In this document: positions 59,613 to 64,000 of the stretch, one piece after another | How the letters are laid out: each line of letters opens with the position of its first letter | How positions within the stretch are numbered: the first letter of the stretch is position 1 | Source: Poa pratensis | Lineage: Eukaryota > Streptophyta > Magnoliopsida > Poales > Poaceae | Direction of reading: 5' to 3' | DNA: 64,000 bases | Assembly (NCBI GenBank): GCA_947311845.1 | Contig: CAMZMU010000096.1 | Coordinates: 15,033,655-15,097,654 of the forward strand | Made by a program: the position numbers and the translations under genes | The notes under the pieces: generated by a model | The model's input: only the letters and a program-made list of their open reading frames with translations | Database searches by the model: none | What the model was told of the DNA's origin: nothing

Positions 59613-59758
59613 TCCCGCCAAATTCATTCCCGCCTTATTTATGGCCAATCCGTTCCCGCCCTTTTTGTCCCGCCATCTTCTCTCCCGCCTATTTCTCCCG
59701 CCAAATTCGTTCCCGCCCTTTTTTCTCGCCATCGTATCTCCCGCCTGTTTCTCTCGCC
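59613..59758 (+). promoter_or_regulatory. Array of TCCCGCC boxes upstream of the plus-strand ORF
   Basis: Eight TCCCGCC and two TCTCGCC boxes, all in the same orientation, spaced about 13-20 bp. TTCCCGCC resembles the E2F/DP binding core. A TATA-like box TATAAGAA is at 59778-59785 and the ATG 55 nt further, a plausible promoter order. Confidence 0.5.
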
Positions 59759-59832
59759 AATTCTTCTCATCTCGGCCTATAAGAACCCCTTCTCACTGAG
59801 ATTGGTAAGCATTCTAGTCCACTCACTCGAAC

Positions 59833-60459
59833 ATGTCGAGCTTTCCTTCAGATCGTAGTTTCCAGCCAGGAATGTCGGCACTCCTTTTGAAGTTAACGAC
59901 CGAGTTCAAGGTAGACAATAAGGAAGTGCCATTCGAGGATATTGTTACTTATCCACCTCATCTCTGTGAGCTATCAGCGAAGCTAAGTAGGCATGGGTGG
60001 TCATCGAGGACTTGGAGGGAAATATGGTAAGAACTTCTCAGGATGCATGCTAGGTGGCAGAAGAAGAAGCCAACATATACGAGGGAAACATATTTGACCA
60101 GAGCTATAAGATTTCCTATTTTATGGGTCGAGGAGAGCGAGGATGAAGATGATATCTTCATGCCGAGTGAAGCGAGCAAGAAAGCGCAGCAGAGGCGGCG
60201 GCGTCGTCGAAGGGCAAGGGTGCTGCGTCGTCGAAGGACAAGGGTGAAGCATCGTCAAAGGGCAAGGGTGCTGCGTCGTCGAAAGGCAAGAGTGATGCGG
60301 GAGGCTGCGTCGATGGTAGATGACTTTTCTTTTTCTAATTTGCAGAGTGCCATGTATCTTCAATTTATGTTATGTTGTTGCTACTACCGATATTTTGTTG
60401 TCTGTGTAATTTGCAATGTTTGTTTAATGAAGGAAAAAATATTATCAGGACTAGAGTAG
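59833..60459 (+). pseudogene. Unknown plus-strand ORF of the MULE/PMD element, one in-frame stop
   Basis: Two frames in the same register are separated by one TAA (60028-60030): 65 aa (MSSFPSDRSF..., YPPHLCELSAKLSRHGW) and 138 aa (KKKPTYTRETYLTRAIRFPI, acidic VEESEDEDDIF). After 60180 the register reads as a long Arg run, while the next register reads a repeated Ala-Ser-Ser-Lys-Gly-Lys pattern to a TGA at 60321-60323; the latter looks more protein-like, so a second lesion (1 nt near 60180) is likely. No known domain recognised. The position opposite the PMD/transposase genes suggests an accessory protein of the element. Confidence 0.45.
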
Positions 60460-60559
60460 TACGACTGATAGAAGTTCGCATGCATAGATAGATATGTCTA
60501 GTTTTACATACATATAAAAATATCTCATACATAGATAGGTAGTCATGTCTCTAGAAGTG

Positions 60560-63144
60560 TCAGCCACGCCGTTTGCCACGGCGCGGAGGTGGTGGATTTG
60601 GCGTCGTCCAACCTAACCTGTGGGGTGGCCGAATGCCACGTGTAGGAATCCGAGACCCGTCATCATCATCCTGTGTCTCCTGTGTGGGGTAGGGTGGAGG
60701 AGTGTTGTACATACCCATCCAATTGTCCAGGTGTGTATGTCTCATTGGTGTCCCCACCTTCCTGATCACTCCCCCACGCGGATCCAGACGACTGCTGACC
60801 TGACATAGACGGACAAAATCCATAGGCTCCTGCATTAAAAAACATGTAAGTATGTTGTCATAGCCAATTGGTATGGGAAATACAAGATAACAAGAAACTT
60901 ACCCTGTGGCTGGGGTGGAGGACGAAGCATGTAGCCCGTCGTGGGACTGTAGTGCTGCCAGGACGACCCTCCAGCCTGGTCAGGAGAGGGTGGCCTGGGT
61001 GACGGCTGCGGTGTCAGCCGAGGATGCGGGTGCTGCCAGTCCTGCTGGGGCGTCGGCTGCGGCTGCGACTGCGGCTGCTGCGTGGAATGACGCGGTGGGC
61101 GCTGTGATGCTTGGCGGTGATCGACGTCCGAAGTACGTGTGCACGTGATAGCCTCATAGATACCGCGCAGCCTGTCCTCTAAGCGCCGCACCCACGACTG
61201 ATGCTGCTGGCGGTCCAATAGAGGGCGACGAAAGCGAACGTCCGTACGCTGACACATCCGTCTGAAACCGGTGTGTCAATTGGGCCTGTAATTTGCACGG
61301 TCAGGAAGTTCTAAGTAAATATTGCAAAGTTTGTAACAACTATTCTCTTACCGCGTGCTGTCTGGAGCCTGAAGTCGACTGGCTCAGATACATATCCCAC
61401 GTAGCGGGAGTCGGTGTCTCCTCGGGGTGCTCGTGATGCGTAATGCGCAGTCATGTCGAGGTCATGTAAACATGCAAATAGGAATTGAATAGTTGAAGAT
61501 CAAACCCGAGGTCCTCCTGCCAGACTCGTGTCGTCGCAGTGTCCCACTCTGCAACGTAGGCACCAACCCTCTGCATCCACTGAAGCGCGGTCATGTTAGT
61601 GCCCTTTCTTGTGTACCTACAGTTGTATTGAGTGTTCGACAATTTATTAATGCTTACACGTGGATAAGATTACAACATTGCATAAATAAGCACACCTGTG
61701 GACGATGGGTGGGACGGGATCCTCTATCGGCGGAGGAAGTGCCAGCTGTCGTCGACCGAATTGCCTCATAACCCTCTGCTGGGCCATCTCCTCCACGTAG
61801 ATATCGAAGATAATCTTTGATTTTGTCATCCAGTATGCGCGATCTCTCGTGCAGAGGTTAGAGATACCACCGGGGTATTTAGCCTCCATTGCTTCATCCG
61901 TGTACGGCTCCCAGATTACCGCACCCGCGCTCAAAAAGTCGAACTGCTCGTTGAATGCCGGGTAGCAGTTCTTCACCTGATCGTGAGCAAAGCGCCTCTG
62001 CACAAACCAAAAGTTAGTGCAAGCCAAAGTAAAATGTAACAATTGCGATAAATAATTAGATTAGACATACCCTACGACGTGTCCAGAGATAACCGAAAGT
62101 AGGCATGTCTATGCGATCAGCATCTAACAACGCACCCATAGGGTAAGCCTTCTCAGCAAGTACGTCTGGTCGTCCAATAGGGAACCTCTCCCACGACCAA
62201 AGCTGCAACAACATAGGGCATCCAAGTAGGGCTGACGTAGGCGACACAAGATGGCACCCATTGCACATAGCTCGGTAAGTAGCCGCTAATACAGCAGATC
62301 CCCAACTCCTCTGTGTGATATGGACTGGCTCTGTAGCACTCGCAATCTCCAGAGCAATAGGGATGTACCTCGCGCTAATAGTGGTGACATGGTTCTCGGT
62401 GAACACCACCTTAACGAGTTGCCACAAGATATATGCTTCCAGGCTTCTAGTGATTTGTGCAGCTTGCAGCGGCATGTTTGGAAAACCCGAAAACTTATGT
62501 ATCTATATGTATCAAAGAAATTGTATTAGAGGCTAAGCTGGAAATAAATTTATAAATATAATGATGCATGCAAAACATGTGCGGAAGGTGAACTAACCTG
62601 AAAACCGAGCAACCAGTCAAGCTTGGGTCCGTGATCCTCTGAGGTAAATACTCCAGCATTGTGGTATATACCCTGAAAACGAAGTGACATTTCTTGCTCC
62701 CAATTTTCCGGAGCCTGCAACGGCCCTATGGGCCGACCCGCCAATGGCAGTCCAAGCAAGAAAGATACATCCTCCAGAGTAGGAGCCATCTCACCCCAAC
62801 GAAAGTGAAACGTGTGGGTCTCGGGCCTCCATCTCTCACTAAGCAAGTGAGCAAACAGTTGTCTATCGTCATGCGTGGAGATTCACGAGTGGCCTCAACT
62901 AGACGCGCGAAAGGTAAAAGCCCAGCCCACTTCAACCTGCATATCCAATAAACAAATATAAATGCGTAATCATATATATCGCACGGACAAATAAATTCAA
63001 CACGTACCTCTCAACCCAGCCAGGGTGTATCTGCCAGTATTCCCTCGGTCCGCGAGTGACGAGGGCCTCGAGGCTACGCTCCTGCAATACCTTAGCTCGA
63101 TGGGTATTATCCACGTCCGGATTAATCAAGTATACTTGTTCCAT
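60560..63144 (-). pseudogene. Plant mobile domain (PMD, aminotransferase-like) gene, several lesions
   Basis: Likely exons, minus strand: 63144-63008, 62936-62598, 62493-62071, 61997-61696, 61616-61352, about 61261-60903, 60829-60560. Exon 1: YWQIHPGWVER. Exon 2: LKWAGLLPFARLV, FHFRWGEMAPTLEDVSFLLG (core PMD signature), LDWLLGFQ. Exon 3: SWGSAVLAATYRAMC, LLQLWSWERF. Exon 4: VIWEPYTDEA, VEEMAQQRVMRQFG. Exons 6-7: Gln/Pro-rich tail ending PPPPRRGKRRG. This is the PMD-C type related to Arabidopsis MAIN/MAIL and to transposon-borne copies. Lesions: a one-base loss near 62858-62862 and TGA at 61451-61453 (CGA to TGA type); exon 5-6 phases do not join. Function in transposition is unknown. Confidence 0.75.
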
Positions 63145-63304
63145 TTCTGCAATACAAATTATAAACTTAGTATAAATTTAACACATTGATGCACACACAA
63201 ATCAACACATTGATGAAAACATGGTTCGACACTTATTAAATATAAATATAGTCTAAATTTAAAACATAGATCCACACTTATTACAGATAAAAACATAGTC
63301 AAAT

Positions 63305-64000
63305 TTAAAAACATGGTTCCACATTATTACAGATAAAAACATAGTCTAAATTTGAAACATTGATACACACATCTCCTAGTTTTTCCTCTCCTCTTCGTCC
63401 TCGGCTGCCTCGGCCACGTGGAGCAGCTGGCGCAGTCCCGAATCTTGTACAAGCAGTGTCCCTGTGACCAAAATCATTGCACAGAAAACATTGCACTGTC
63501 GGGCCTCCGGCTTCAGATTCATCCATATCATTTCGGATACGCTTGCACTGTCGTCGACCTCTACCAGTACGCAGTAGCCTTGGGTCGGGGATGTACTGCC
63601 TTTCAGTAGGGTCAACCGTGTTGAAATTACCCATAGCTCGAAATCCTACCATCTCACCAGTCCAGGTATTAAGAACAGACTCTTTCAAAAAATATGGGGA
63701 CACGAACGAGATTGCTGCCATCCTAGCTGCCCACAAGCAGCCAGTACATGGGAGCAGGGCAGATGAAGCAATTTTGGTTTGTTGCATGTGCACTCACATG
63801 TTGGCCGGGTTTCATTTCCAATTCTCACCTCATGCGTTCTGATCTGATTTCCACAACCAAACTTGTCATACGGTAAGTGCACCTCAAACCTCCTTTCTTG
63901 ATTTCCTATGGCCTGCACAGCGTGATTTCGAGCTTTTGCCATCTTCTTATCCATGTACTCCATAATCTTTTCACAATAAGGTGTGTTTGGGTTGTTCACG
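63305..64000 (-). pseudogene. MULE transposase, C-terminal part (SWIM + CCHC), cut by window edge
   Basis: Frame 63999-63685 has MDKKMAKARNHAVQAIGNQE followed by a SWIM zinc finger (CECTCNKPKLLHLPCSHVL, CXC...CXH), the region after the DDE domain in MuDR-like transposases. Around 63715-63730 the frame shifts by one; the continuation 63793-63305 holds SFVSPYFLKESVLNTWTGEM, the RRQCKRIRNDMDE basic stretch and a CCHC knuckle CFLCNDFGHRDTAC, the usual end of this family. The catalytic part would lie to the right of the window. The copy is likely inactive because of the shift. Confidence 0.8.

Larger units (their letters stand above)
59371..64000. mobile_element. Mutator-like (MULE) composite element with PMD gene, right end outside window
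   Basis: Taken together: a motif cluster (59371-59545), a promoter-like array, a plus-strand ORF (59833-60459), a convergent minus-strand PMD gene (60560-63144) and, behind it on the same strand, the C-terminal part of a MULE transposase (63305 to the window edge). PMD genes are known companions or domains of plant MULEs. Convergent two-gene layouts are known from MuDR. Terminal inverted repeats and 9-bp duplications could not be seen because the right side is missing. Confidence 0.55.

Noticed and set aside
1..64000. tRNA, rRNA, snoRNA or microRNA genes
   Set aside because: No cloverleaf, A/B box pair or convincing precursor hairpin was recognised by eye; the strong hairpins seen belong to Stowaway MITEs and the Helitron end. 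A tRNAscan-SE/Infernal run would settle it.

Overview
The window looks like an intergenic-rich stretch of a large grass genome, most likely Pooideae/Triticeae (wheat, barley or Aegilops type). The basis is the dense nesting of plant transposons, many Stowaway MITEs with CTCCCTCCGTTCC-like ends and TA target duplications, grass-type Helitron and LTR structures, and one small cluster of host-type genes with short introns. No organellar, bacterial, CRISPR or RNA gene was recognised. Family names come from reading motifs by eye; nothing was searched.

Layout. 1-2068: right part of a hAT element with a broken TTF/DUF4371-type transposase. 2069-5100: copy A of a non-coding segment that recurs at about 14.74-15.04, 20.30-21.36, 22.5-23.95 and 39.06-40.23 kb. 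5.1-9.0 kb: diverged tandem repeats, two small hAT elements and a 5'-truncated LINE, with exact target duplications. 8993-13755: a 4.76-kb TG...CA unit flanked by CGAAC, best read as a solo LTR. 13.8-14.7 kb: Stowaway and a PIF/Harbinger remnant. About 15041-20297: a Helitron, with its empty site preserved in a paralogous copy at 22.5-23.7 kb. 24.2-27.7 kb: an AT-rich GGAACCATTTT minisatellite. About 28.06-30.04 kb: an intron-containing Ulp1-like gene on the minus strand whose presumed catalytic His and Cys are replaced. 30573-38722: a complete young LTR retrotransposon (TSD GGGAG, tRNA-Asp primer site) with gag and protease but no reverse transcriptase or integrase. 40.5-41.9 kb: a 760-bp tandem duplication. 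42.9-44.06 kb: a strongly shortened FAR1-like gene.

The host-gene core is a tandem array of three cinnamoyl-CoA reductase-like (CCR-like) short-chain dehydrogenase genes on the plus strand. Copy 1 (46082-49371, six exons, 337 aa) and copy 3 (54625-58194, six exons, 345 aa) are open. Copy 2 (51383-51795) keeps exons 1-2 only, has a one-base frameshift in the nucleotide-binding loop, and is followed by a damaged PIF/Harbinger element that itself carries a hAT insertion. All three copies share a GC-AG second intron.

From about 59.37 kb to beyond the right edge lies a composite Mutator-like (MULE) element. It holds the C-terminal part of a transposase (SWIM plus CCHC zinc knuckle, minus strand), a co-oriented multi-exon plant mobile domain (PMD) gene, and a convergent plus-strand ORF of unknown function. 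That ORF sits behind an ordered array of TCCCGCC boxes and a cluster of TCGGC/GCCGA motifs. All three carry inactivating mutations here. This is the least ordinary system in the window.
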